The notes below the pieces were generated by a model. That model saw only the letters and a program-made list of their open reading frames with translations, searched no databases and was not told the DNA's origin. Positions 1-8,688 of a DNA stretch of 64,000 nucleotides are shown one piece after another (the stretch's first letter is position 1; every line of letters starts with the position of its first letter). This stretch comes from Jaenimonas drosophilae (lineage: Eukaryota; Euglenozoa; Kinetoplastea; Trypanosomatida; Trypanosomatidae): NCBI GenBank assembly GCA_030849065.1, contig JASAON010001659.1:186001-250000 (forward strand), in the 5' to 3' direction. A program made the position numbers and the translations under genes.

Positions 1-1491
1 GCCAATCATCTCTCTGAAGTAGCGGCGTGCAGCATCGCGGAGAGCTTCATCCATCACAACCAAACCTTCTGCCGCCACCAGACGATAGGCGGGCAGCTCC
101 CCAAGGAGCTGTTGCACCTTGGCCGGGCCCAAGCCTTGGAGGAGGAAGAGCAGGAAGTCCTCCTTGCTCATGGCATTGCGGTGATGAAACAATGGTACGT
201 ACTCATACTTCCAGTAGTGCTCAATGGCCTTTGGGTAGCCCAACTCTTCATCCAATGCGGCACGGTGGCTGAACTCATCCATTTGCTCCTGAAACAGACG
301 CTTCTGGTCTGGCCAGGAGCCCTCCGCTGCCACCAACACCACTGCTCGGGTGGCATCCAACACACGCAGATTGGAGTCGTTCATGCGGTCCAAGGTTCGC
401 AGTGCAGCCGCAGGTTTGGCATGAGCCAATGACGAGATCACGTAGTGGTACATCTCTGGTGTGAGCCCACCTCCTTGAACGACGGGTGTGCGAAAGCGCC
501 GCGCCGTGGCGTCCGAGTACTGCAGCCACACGTCGTCCTCATCGGTGCTACCGGGCTGGCGTGCGTTGGTACGGTCCTTCTCAATGGCAAGACGTTCCTG
601 AAACCGCTTCAGGAGCTCAATCACCTTCTGTGGCTGCCGTTGCTCAAAGGCCGCCTGCTCCAGCTGCCCCACAAAGGTTGGGTGCAGCAGCGAGTCTTGC
701 AATCGTGGAGATGTAGGAATGCAGGCTGGACGTGGAAGACCCCGGTCCATGTGTGGGAAGGTTCGATGGTGGCTTGCGCTGGGCCACCCATCCAGGGTGG
801 TAGGCGTTGAGCTTCCTAGATCATCGGGCAGGGTTGCAAGGAAGGATTGCAGTCCAGGGTCATCCACACGACCGCGGAGCCGCATCATGGCCGCCAGCAA
901 CGCACGGCGCTGTGCAACATGCTCACGAGACGAGCCTGGAGGTGCCTCATGATCCGTTGGCAATGTGGGCGGGATGCCGTCAAGGTACCTCTCTACATAG
1001 TCCTCCATGATGGCAAGGGCCATGTCCTCCGCTCGCTCGTCACTGGGCGAGAGATCCGCAATTTGTAGCAACCACGTCCAATAGAGCATGGCGTCCTCCT
1101 TCTCCTTCCCCGCCTCACGCCAGTGTTGGTGCCACTGAAAGGCGGCGCTCAGATCTCGACCAACCGCGCACAGTCGGAGGAACTCCACGAAGGCCTCACG
1201 GTCAGCGTGATGGCTGTGGGCAAGCATGCGGAAGGCCTCCTGGGCGTATTGGTAGGACTGCAACTTCTTGGCATGATCCGTGTGAAGGGTGGTGACAGTC
1301 GTACACCACGAGAGAAGCCGAGCACAGTGATGGTCCTGCAGAAGATGGCGGTGGCGATGAAGTGCGTAGGCCATGTACCACGGGCGTGGCTCTTGGTAGA
1401 GTGCCTGGCGAAGCTCCTCTAAGCCCTTCGTGGCGCTCCACTGACGGAACACATCACGGTACTGCTGACGGTGCTTGACGCCGCCCCACAT
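1..1491 (-). CDS. Hypothetical helical protein, 3' end outside window
   Basis: The frame is open from an ATG at 1489-1491 to the window edge, giving 497 codons without a stop, so the C-terminus is missing. I recognise no catalytic motif. The protein is rich in Leu, Ala, Arg and Glu with repeated helix-like blocks (for example ALRTLDRMNDSNLRVLDATR), which resembles an alpha-solenoid or PPR-like protein, but I cannot count convincing repeats. The frame stays open upstream to about 1764 with another ATG at 1692. I prefer 1491 because a strong minus-strand pyrimidine tract (about 1617-1668) and an AG at 1608-1609 lie between the two ATGs, which would place the mature 5' end downstream of 1692. 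A mitochondrial RNA-related role is possible but only inferred. Confidence 0.7.
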   Translation of the reverse strand, partial: MWGGVKHRQQYRDVFRQWSATKGLEELRQALYQEPRPWYMAYALHRHRHLLQDHHCARLLSWCTTVTTLHTDHAKKLQSYQYAQEAFRMLAHSHHADREAFVEFLRLCAVGRDLSAAFQWHQHWREAGKEKEDAMLYWTWLLQIADLSPSDERAEDMALAIMEDYVERYLDGIPPTLPTDHEAPPGSSREHVAQRRALLAAMMRLRGRVDDPGLQSFLATLPDDLGSSTPTTLDGWPSASHHRTFPHMDRGLPRPACIPTSPRLQDSLLHPTFVGQLEQAAFEQRQPQKVIELLKRFQERLAIEKDRTNARQPGSTDEDDVWLQYSDATARRFRTPVVQGGGLTPEMYHYVISSLAHAKPAAALRTLDRMNDSNLRVLDATRAVVLVAAEGSWPDQKRLFQEQMDEFSHRAALDEELGYPKAIEHYWKYEYVPLFHHRNAMSKEDFLLFLLQGLGPAKVQQLLGELPAYRLVAAEGLVVMDEALRDAARRYFREMIG

Positions 1492-2564
1492 CTTCAATCG
1501 CACTAGTTGTTGTTGGCTTGGAGTGCCTGCTGCTGAGTAGTCCTGCTGAAACCCTACGGTCGTAGCACTCAATCGCCTGCTCAACTGATTGCGACGGTAC
1601 GCTAGACCTACACATGATGCAAGGAAAGAAAGAACAAAAAAGTACGGAGAAAAAGAAACACACGTGTAACAATGTTTTGGAGCAATCTGCATCCTCTTCA
1701 CTGCAATCCGTCCACCGCCATGAGGTGCGGTGTGTTGGGCCATGTGCGGGCAGATCTGATCTCACCCAGCTCCGACTTCCTATCCGCCTCAGAAGCAGTA
1801 ACGTACACGGGCATACCACAAATTAATTCAATGAGCATTGCTGTGCGTGTGAGGAGTAAAGCCAAATTAGCTCTCATTCGTCCAAAGTCATTAGATCCAT
1901 GGCACTCATTCATTGTGCATCCACAGTTACATGGTTGATCCACGTTGTACACCTCTCGCTCTCTTACCACGCATCGTCAGGCTCAACAACCATTCTCAGA
2001 AGCCTAACCGTTGCGTCTCCCCTCGTTGCACACACATGTGTGCGTGTGTGCGTCCCCGTTGTGCATTCCACTCAATTTATTCTTCAGAAATACAACAGAT
2101 ATGTTCTCCGTGAAAAGCATCGGGCAGGGCGTCGGAGTGAGGCCTTACGAACGCCAAGGTTGTACGGCCTACCGACGCCGCTACGTGTGTGTGTTGGTAC
2201 GGGAGCTCGCGGGCGCCCACACGTGTTTGGGGGTGTTCCTGTGTAGAAGCGAGCGATTCAAGTCACTCTTGTGTGCCAACACACACACACACACACACGC
2301 GTACTCTCTCTCTCTCTCGCTTGTTTAGATTATCAACGCAAATGGCATACGCCCGCACTTGCTGGTCATAGCCTCCGCAGGAGGTAGCGTGAGATACCCC
2401 AGCTCTTCATAGCCTGGCCTGCGTCTCACCATACAACAGCAACGACGTCCTTCATGAGCTGAACCTTGAGCGGCTGGGAGGGGTATAGCGCCCACAAGTG
2501 AGGAGTATGGGCTCTTCCCACCACATCAATGGCTCAGCTGCAAGATGGAGGAGACTTGTGTTGG
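1492..2564. other. Intergenic region with microsatellites
   Basis: No convincing gene. It holds the 5' UTR of the leftmost gene and the 3' UTR of the SDR-like gene. A CA repeat followed by a TC repeat lies at about 2280-2320, and GT-rich stretches lie at about 2030-2055. Confidence 0.6.
1608..1668 (-). promoter_or_regulatory. Predicted spliced-leader acceptor (pyrimidine tract + AG)
   Basis: On the minus strand a long C/T-rich run is followed by TGTAG, with AG at 1608-1609, about 117 bases before the ATG of the first gene. This is the arrangement expected of a kinetoplastid trans-splice site. It is predicted from base composition only. Confidence 0.5.
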
Positions 2565-4028
2565 CTAGGACCGTCGCATGCGTTGGTACACCACGGCCAA
2601 TGTGCCGCCCATGGCGAGTGCGCCGAGGGCCCAGGCCAGCTTGGATCCTTTCTTGTGAGTTCCTGCCTCCGGTGCCTTGGGCAGTGCGCCGGAGTTGATG
2701 AGCTGTCTAATGCAGTCTCCGAGGGTCTCATCCATGGGGGTGAGCTGGAGGCCGAGGAGCTTCGTCGCCTTGGTGGTTTCTAGTTCCTTCTGAATACCCA
2801 AGTTGCGCCAGAGGAATTTGAGACGCACTCCACGAGCGGATTGGGTGGAGCCCACAAGAAGGGTCAGGAAGTTGTTGGCGGTCCGCGTGGGGAAGGTGAG
2901 GTGCGGGAAAATGCGCTTCATCATTCGGCAGAGCTCCGGCAGGCTGAGGGAGCTATTGCTGATAAGCACACGCTGGTCCTTCAGATCGGGGGTCTCTAGG
3001 GCCAGCACATGTGCCTCGGCCACATCACGAACATCCACAAAGTTCCAGTACAAATCAGGGCAGAAGGGGAAGTACCACGGCGCACTCGCCAGAGACAGTA
3101 TGGTTACAATAACCTCACTCGTCTCCTGGCTTCGGCTGGGGCCGATGGGGATGGAGGGCAGAAGCACCACCAGCTCCACGCCAAGCAGCTGCTTGAGCCG
3201 CCACGCCTCACGCTCGAAGATCATCTTTGCGTACGGTACGGGGTCGGTTGAGGCGGTGGCAACGCTATTCCAGCAGGTTTCATCAAAGGTCTTGGCTTGG
3301 TCGGTGATGTGGAAGACGGAGCTGGCGGCACCGGTGAGGATGATACGTTTCACGGACTTTGCTCCCAAACGCACAGCATCAAAGAGTGCCTGCACCGCAG
3401 CGGTGTGGTAGGCTACGAGATTAGCCTCCTTCGCAGCCGCCGTGGGGCAGCCACAGTGGATGATGTACTTGCAGCCCTTGATGGCCTCACGCAGAGCGGC
3501 CGAGTTGGTCATATCCACATCCATCACCGTGAGACGTGCGGCCGCTGTACGGTTCATGGTGTATAAGTCAATCTGTTGTTGTGTATTGCCTGCATCCATC
3601 AAGGTGACACGAACGGTGTAACCACAGTCGAGTAACTTGGCAATGACGTGGTTGGAGATGTAGGCGTTGTCACCAATGACGAGGACCGTCACTTTGCTCT
3701 TGGCACTCTTGCTCCGCTCCTTCTCCGTCTCTGAAGAGAGCTGGTGCAGAATGGTACTGACGGGAAGAGAGCGCGGCTGCATCAGTGGGGTTCCTGCATC
3801 ATCATCGGAGAGGAACTCCGTCGCGTTGGCTCCCTCATTCAGGTCTAAGGCGCTTCCCGAAAATACACGCTGGAGAACAGCCCCAAGCTGCGGCTGCACT
3901 GGTTGGCCATCCTCCGTAAAGAAGTCGGCACCAGGGCCTAGCACATGTGGCTGCTTGATGAGGGTTCGACGGAAGACAGAGTCCATATCCTCCAATGAGA
4001 GGCAGCTGCCGGAGAACACACGAAACAT
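2565..4028 (-). CDS. Extended SDR-like (epimerase/dihydroflavonol reductase family) protein, probably catalytically degenerate, tail-anchored
   Basis: 487 aa. Residues about 112-440 have the order of an atypical extended SDR: a beta-alpha-beta start (VTVLVIGDNAYISN), the acidic turn VMDVDM, RIILTGAASS, and WNFVDVRDVAEAH, as in dihydroflavonol/cinnamoyl-CoA reductases. The key residues are altered. The GxxGxxG nucleotide loop reads G119-A122-S125, and the position of the YxxxK tyrosine is Val264 (VPYAK), with a Tyr two residues later. The N-terminal 110 residues are an extra domain in which RVFSGSxLxL occurs twice (about residues 3-12 and 54-63). A hydrophobic stretch near 464-480 followed by RMRRS looks like a tail anchor. 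I infer a membrane-bound pseudoenzyme or one with altered chemistry; the substrate is unknown. Confidence 0.8.
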   Translation of the reverse strand: MFRVFSGSCLSLEDMDSVFRRTLIKQPHVLGPGADFFTEDGQPVQPQLGAVLQRVFSGSALDLNEGANATEFLSDDDAGTPLMQPRSLPVSTILHQLSSETEKERSKSAKSKVTVLVIGDNAYISNHVIAKLLDCGYTVRVTLMDAGNTQQQIDLYTMNRTAAARLTVMDVDMTNSAALREAIKGCKYIIHCGCPTAAAKEANLVAYHTAAVQALFDAVRLGAKSVKRIILTGAASSVFHITDQAKTFDETCWNSVATASTDPVPYAKMIFEREAWRLKQLLGVELVVLLPSIPIGPSRSQETSEVIVTILSLASAPWYFPFCPDLYWNFVDVRDVAEAHVLALETPDLKDQRVLISNSSLSLPELCRMMKRIFPHLTFPTRTANNFLTLLVGSTQSARGVRLKFLWRNLGIQKELETTKATKLLGLQLTPMDETLGDCIRQLINSGALPKAPEAGTHKKGSKLAWALGALAMGGTLAVVYQRMRRS

Positions 4029-5340
4029 GATGATGGGTGCACGGCGGATGAAGGGTTCTGGAGCTCAAGCTCTGTTGTGTTCTTTTTTTGTTGTTGCGTT
4101 GTTGGATCAAGTTTGATGTTGAGGTGTTATCCGGAGATGCAATCCTCCTACGTACGACACGAGGACGCTGAAAGAGTGTGTGCTGCCGGGGTTATGAAAA
4201 ATGTGGCCTTGTTGCTGCACAACACACAGACCAATGCTCCAGTGCGTTGAGGTACTTCTAACCACAATTCTACACAAGAAGTTTGAGGTGTTCCGCGACG
4301 AGAGAGGGGGTTAGGGAGTACCCAGGAATCCGATCTGGTGAATGAAAAAAAAGACGCTCAAGATAGGGCACTCTCACGATGATTCTCAGCTCCTGATGGG
4401 TGAACCAACAACCGCACGCGCACGTCGCCTTGGTAAATCTCGCCGGAAGGACTCGACGATGATGTTGGCGGGGTTGGTATGGAGGTGAGAGGAATCGAAA
4501 GTAGATGGTTAGTCAGGTGTTTGGCAGCCTTCACAGGGGTTGAGAAAGATACGTACCCAGCCAGTACACAGAGAGGTTCAGCTCCGATACTCAATGTCGT
4601 CCTATCCTGTGGTGTGCGTGTGCGTGTGTATGCGTCGGCCTGGTGCGTGGGTCTGTTTGCTGCTGAAGATAATCGAACAAGAAATGATGATATACAAATC
4701 TGCGAACGTTCCCTGGACGCTTGCTCAATGCTGTGTTGCTGTTCCACGTCCTCCACGATGTGGTGGGGGTAGGTGATGGATAGAAGTGGAAGAAGCAGGG
4801 GAGTTATGCGCGGGAGAGAAAGCTAAGAAGGAGAGGAATGACGTGCAGAGCGCGCAGAGTGACTGCCTCGAGAGAGCTGGAGTAGAGAGCTGCCCTCAAT
4901 AGCACACAGAAGCCGAGGCAGATGTGGCCGTGGGCCGATGTCGATCCGGAAATGAAAAATTTGTTGTGTTAGGCCCCGGTGATATGGGTTCACGGGGAGG
5001 AGCAATGAAAGTGAGGATAACTTAGCTCTAGCTGCTGCAGTACACTTGCGTTCCTGGCTTACTACGACGTGTATGCTGATGCGTGCGTGTGTAGCACCAA
5101 CCAAGAGACAAATAACAAGGACAGAACAAAGAAAGAAAAACAGCGAATTGATGTGAGGGTCCAGCGTTGAGGATCTCATCCATCACCAACTGCACAACAG
5201 ACGAGCCGGGAAGATTATTCTTCTTTTTCTCAAGTAGGCATCTAACATTGCATTTGTAGGTGAACCCTCTTTCACAAGAGGCATGGGTACAAGATGATGG
5301 GTGTCATGGCGAGCCACGATGGATGGAGGTGGTACACGCA
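4029..5340. other. 1.3 kb intergenic region
   Basis: No supported gene. A strong minus-strand pyrimidine tract at about 5098-5150 suggests a long 5' UTR for the SDR-like gene or an unannotated transcript. A 118-codon ORF here (4823-5179) mostly encodes this tract, so I did not call it. Confidence 0.5.
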
Positions 5341-6849
5341 TCAGTGCTGGAAATACACTTCCTGCGACTCCTCATTCGTTGGAGCTGCAGGCTGCGCAGC
5401 GGCTAGCACCTTGAGGTACAGAGGGTTGTCTCGCAGAAGACGTCCGTGATGAAAGGTGGGCTCGCCCGCCATGGCTGGCTCAGGCATTTGCACCGCTGCA
5501 CGAGGACGCTTCGCTCCACGCGTTGAGCCGCGGCGCCGTGGCTGTTGTTGGCTTCGACCACCGTCAGAGCTCGAGGTGCTCAAACGCCCACGGCTGATAC
5601 TTCGATGCACTAGGCCAGAGCTTTCACCACTCTTCCGTCGCGAGGCCGTGCTAGTTGATGTTGGCTTGTGTGGGGAGCCATCACCGAGGGTAGCTTCCTC
5701 TTCCAAGGACGACGCCGCATCCCCCAACACACCCGTCTTTGCCCCGCACCAGGTGTTGTTCGGTGGTGAGGGGCGTCGCAGGCACACGTGTGCCTCCATA
5801 GCCCCGCGCTCAAGCTCCGCCAGCGCTTCGTTCAGCCGCTCATCGTAGGTTTCCGTGTAGGAGCAGGGGGAGGCAGAGACGGGAACCGTACGCAGCGGAT
5901 CCTCTGGGTGGTGTTGGTTAGAGGAGTCATGGGCTGAGCGCACTGGGGTGGTGCATACTGCCGTGGTGTGTGGTGTGGCATGCCTTCTCGGCGGAGATGA
6001 AGGTGTTGCAGTGGCGGTGGTGGTGAGTGTGGAGATGCCATGCCCGCAGTGAGAGCATATACGCCGACCATGGCTCCTATTAGATACCTCCTGCGAGCGG
6101 CTTGGGGTGGCTGCTCCTACATCATCGTCATCCTCCTCCACCTCCACCATCGACGATTTTACGAGCACATCATGCGACGGCGCTTCTCTCTGGACTACGG
6201 AAACACAGACGGTGGTGATGGAGCTCTGAATACGCTCAAACACGGCGTGCAACCAACGATGTCTCTCATCCACGGATTGCATCATGGACGATGTGCCAAC
6301 AATTGCGAACACTGGAGCTACCCCATGTGCGGGCTTCACCAACGGCAGGCATTCCTGGAGAGTTGTGTCTTGCCCACTCTCCACCCTACGAAGAGGAACC
6401 ACGAGGACGTGAAACGTCATCACGTCTCCAAGCTGGATTCGATCGCCATGGCCAACAAAGATGGAATCATGATCAGGGGTGAGGGTGCGGATATCATCCA
6501 CAGAGGCACACGACCGTGAAGCAGAGCGCACAATGATGGGCACCCCTCTTGTTGGAGCCAAGATGCGAACCCTGAGACGGAGGCCGTGTGGGACTAGAGG
6601 AAGTGTTGGTGCAGGGAGCTCATCCTGGCCATCTGCGAGCTGCTCTACGGATAGCTGAAGGAGGCGCCGAGAACAGCTGCGGCTGTTGTGAAGGTTCCAG
6701 CGGAGTGAGGGTGAGTGGCGGCCAAGGATGATGGACTCACCGGCGGTGGCGCGAATCTCCACAAGGTCTGAGCGGCGGCACGGGGCGGCAAGGTGGAGGG
6801 CGGCTGGGCGACCAAAGAGCACAATCTTGTACTCGTCGTGCTCCGCCAT
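5341..6849 (-). CDS. FHA-domain protein with long low-complexity C-terminal half
   Basis: 502 aa from the ATG at 6847-6849. Residues about 5-150 resemble a forkhead-associated domain of the PNKP/APLF type: IILGR, then SCSRRLLQLSV, then a GDRIQLGDVMTFHVLVVP strand near the end. FHA domains bind phosphothreonine. The C-terminal half is rich in Ser, Arg, Thr and His and is probably disordered, with SRRKS and GGRSQQQPRRRG-like basic patches. The frame extends 68 codons further upstream, but a pyrimidine tract (about 6902-6945) and AGs at 6897-6898 and 6890-6891 sit between, so I start at 6849. The biological role is unknown; an adaptor in phosphorylation-dependent assembly is the simplest inference. 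Confidence 0.72.
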   Translation of the reverse strand: MAEHDEYKIVLFGRPAALHLAAPCRRSDLVEIRATAGESIILGRHSPSLRWNLHNSRSCSRRLLQLSVEQLADGQDELPAPTLPLVPHGLRLRVRILAPTRGVPIIVRSASRSCASVDDIRTLTPDHDSIFVGHGDRIQLGDVMTFHVLVVPLRRVESGQDTTLQECLPLVKPAHGVAPVFAIVGTSSMMQSVDERHRWLHAVFERIQSSITTVCVSVVQREAPSHDVLVKSSMVEVEEDDDDVGAATPSRSQEVSNRSHGRRICSHCGHGISTLTTTATATPSSPPRRHATPHTTAVCTTPVRSAHDSSNQHHPEDPLRTVPVSASPCSYTETYDERLNEALAELERGAMEAHVCLRRPSPPNNTWCGAKTGVLGDAASSLEEEATLGDGSPHKPTSTSTASRRKSGESSGLVHRSISRGRLSTSSSDGGRSQQQPRRRGSTRGAKRPRAAVQMPEPAMAGEPTFHHGRLLRDNPLYLKVLAAAQPAAPTNEESQEVYFQH

Positions 6850-6889
6850 GGCGAAGCTTACCAACCAACGACGTGCAACCAACGTACGT

Positions 6890-6945
6890 CTACAACCTAC
6901 ACTGGACGAAGAAGGCGGAGGAGATGGCAGTGCAGATGAGTCAAG
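6890..6945 (-). promoter_or_regulatory. Predicted spliced-leader acceptor for the FHA gene
   Basis: Minus-strand run of CTCCTCCGCCTTCTTCG type followed by GTGTAG (AG 6897-6898) and a second AG at 6890-6891, 40-50 bases before the chosen ATG. Confidence 0.5.
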
Positions 6946-7076
6946 GAAGCACAGAAAGACGGGTGCAGCACCACCACACAAGGATGAATAAGAACGAGCA
7001 CATTGATGCAGTTGATGCGCAGCGCCCGGCCATACGACTGGCGCGCGGCCCAAACCACGTCATGGCATGACATTCA

Positions 7077-8426
7077 TCACGTCGCCAGCGGACTCTCGTT
7101 GACCAAGACGCTGTCGTCATCCTCATCATATCCGTGCGTGAGCGACGCGTTCTCCAACGATTCCGACGTGGTGGTGATGGGGGTGTGGAGGCAGTCTTGC
7201 ACATCGCGAATCCATCGTTTGGCGGCAGCCATGAAGGGGAGGGTGGCGGCTGCCAACGCCGTCGTTTGTGCGTGACGGAGGTCCAGCACCCGATGCATCA
7301 GAAGTACGTTGTTGTTTTGGCAGATACCCACACCGCCACCAGCCATCTCCTTCCCCAGCAATGCCCCAGAGAGGGCCGCTTCATAGACCAGCAGCCGCCT
7401 TCGCGGTGATGTTGGCAGCTCTGGCAGAAGGGCGGTGTAGAGGAAGGCCACCTGCGTCTCAACATCTACGGTCAGGAAGAGCTGCGACGGGCAGTCCATC
7501 ATGGGGATGGAGAAGGTGTTATGAACGTCCATCACAAGAGCTGCGTCAGCGATGCCTAGCACCGCCGCCATATGGCGAAGGCTCTCTTGCAGGAAGTGAT
7601 TAAAGGATGCATCGGGTGTGTTGGTGGCACGGCATGAAGGGAGATAGTCATTCACGTGGACCGACGGCACACCTTCAGCCATGGACTCTTCTAGTTGCTG
7701 AATGCGCCTGGCGCGCAGCTCCAATTCCGCGGTGGCCTCACGGAGCTGCTTCTCCAGCTGTTGGGTGTGTTGCTTCTGCTCCGCCATCCACAGCTCATTC
7801 TCTGTGCGCAGGCGATGACGCTCTCCGCGGATCAACTCCAGCTGTTGCGCGAGGGCCTCTTCCCCCGTCCGACACGTCTTGCTTGTGGCCTCCTCCGCGT
7901 GAAGAAGCTGATGACTGTGGTAAGAAACACCATCACCAGGGCGTACGTGGACGCTCTCGCTTCTCACCGATGACGCGGGAGGAGAAAACCGCGGGTAGCG
8001 TGTGGAGCTGGGCAACGACAGTCCCGGCGAGGCGCTGCCGTGCAGAGATGTGCTCGTTGACCACACCTCCACAGGCTCGCACGGATCAGGGCTGCACCCC
8101 GACCCACGCCGCTGTACACGCATGACGGAGAGTTGGCTCCCACTGGGCTTCAGCGTGCGGTTATTGTTGGTGCGTGGTCGAAGTATTAGCGTCGCGCCGT
8201 TGTTGAGTCCGACGTCCAAGCCACGTTCCTCATCTTGGAAGATGACGTCGTTGAAGCACAGCTCTTGGTGCTCCAAACTAGCACCCGTGGCTTTTTCAAG
8301 GTAGCGCCGAATTCGACGGGCGCTGAGCAGCTCCACGCGGCCACGCAGCGTGAGCTTCATAATGGCCCCATCGCTGGATTCCACGCGAATCCACTGAGGC
8401 TCTGGATCTAGATGGGAATGAATCAT
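7077..8426 (-). CDS. Ubiquitin-like N-terminal domain plus coiled-coil protein
   Basis: 449 aa. The first about 85 residues have a beta-grasp, ubiquitin-like pattern: IMKLTLRGRVELLSARRIRR, later QELCFNDVIFQDE and LNNGATLILRPR, where ubiquitin has the I44-type strand and the final LxLR. There is no C-terminal diglycine, so it is a built-in Ubl fold and not a conjugated modifier. A Ser/Pro-rich linker is followed by a coiled coil (about residues 185-250, repeated QLE/LRE/LRTEN heptads) and a predicted globular C-terminal region of about 190 residues that I do not recognise. It may be a scaffold, but no function can be assigned. Confidence 0.72.
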   Translation of the reverse strand: MIHSHLDPEPQWIRVESSDGAIMKLTLRGRVELLSARRIRRYLEKATGASLEHQELCFNDVIFQDEERGLDVGLNNGATLILRPRTNNNRTLKPSGSQLSVMRVQRRGSGCSPDPCEPVEVWSTSTSLHGSASPGLSLPSSTRYPRFSPPASSVRSESVHVRPGDGVSYHSHQLLHAEEATSKTCRTGEEALAQQLELIRGERHRLRTENELWMAEQKQHTQQLEKQLREATAELELRARRIQQLEESMAEGVPSVHVNDYLPSCRATNTPDASFNHFLQESLRHMAAVLGIADAALVMDVHNTFSIPMMDCPSQLFLTVDVETQVAFLYTALLPELPTSPRRRLLVYEAALSGALLGKEMAGGGVGICQNNNVLLMHRVLDLRHAQTTALAAATLPFMAAAKRWIRDVQDCLHTPITTTSESLENASLTHGYDEDDDSVLVNESPLAT

Positions 8427-8688
8427 GTGTGGGTGGTGATGAGGAGATCTAGTGCATGCTATCTTCTTTGTGTGTGTTTATGCTCTCACTGACTCACCCC
8501 TTGGCTGAGAAAGAGTGCATGGAGGAAGTAGTAGATGGGGTTGACGTACGTGTGTGTGGTGATGTGTTGAGCACTCACACTGTGGTATGCCGAGGAATGA
8601 ACGGTGCAGAAAAAATGATGGGTTTGAAGTGGAGGGTGCCTCCTCCTCCTTCATCACCATGTGGGCTATGATACACGCGACGTACCAC

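Noticed and set aside
4358..4756. 132-codon minus-strand ORF
   Set aside because: Starts at GTG, Ser/Thr/Pro-rich and no family resemblance.
4823..5179. 118-codon minus-strand ORF with a signal-peptide-like start
   Set aside because: The hydrophobic start is encoded by a pyrimidine tract of a probable splice signal, and the rest has no protein-like features. It remains a weak candidate.
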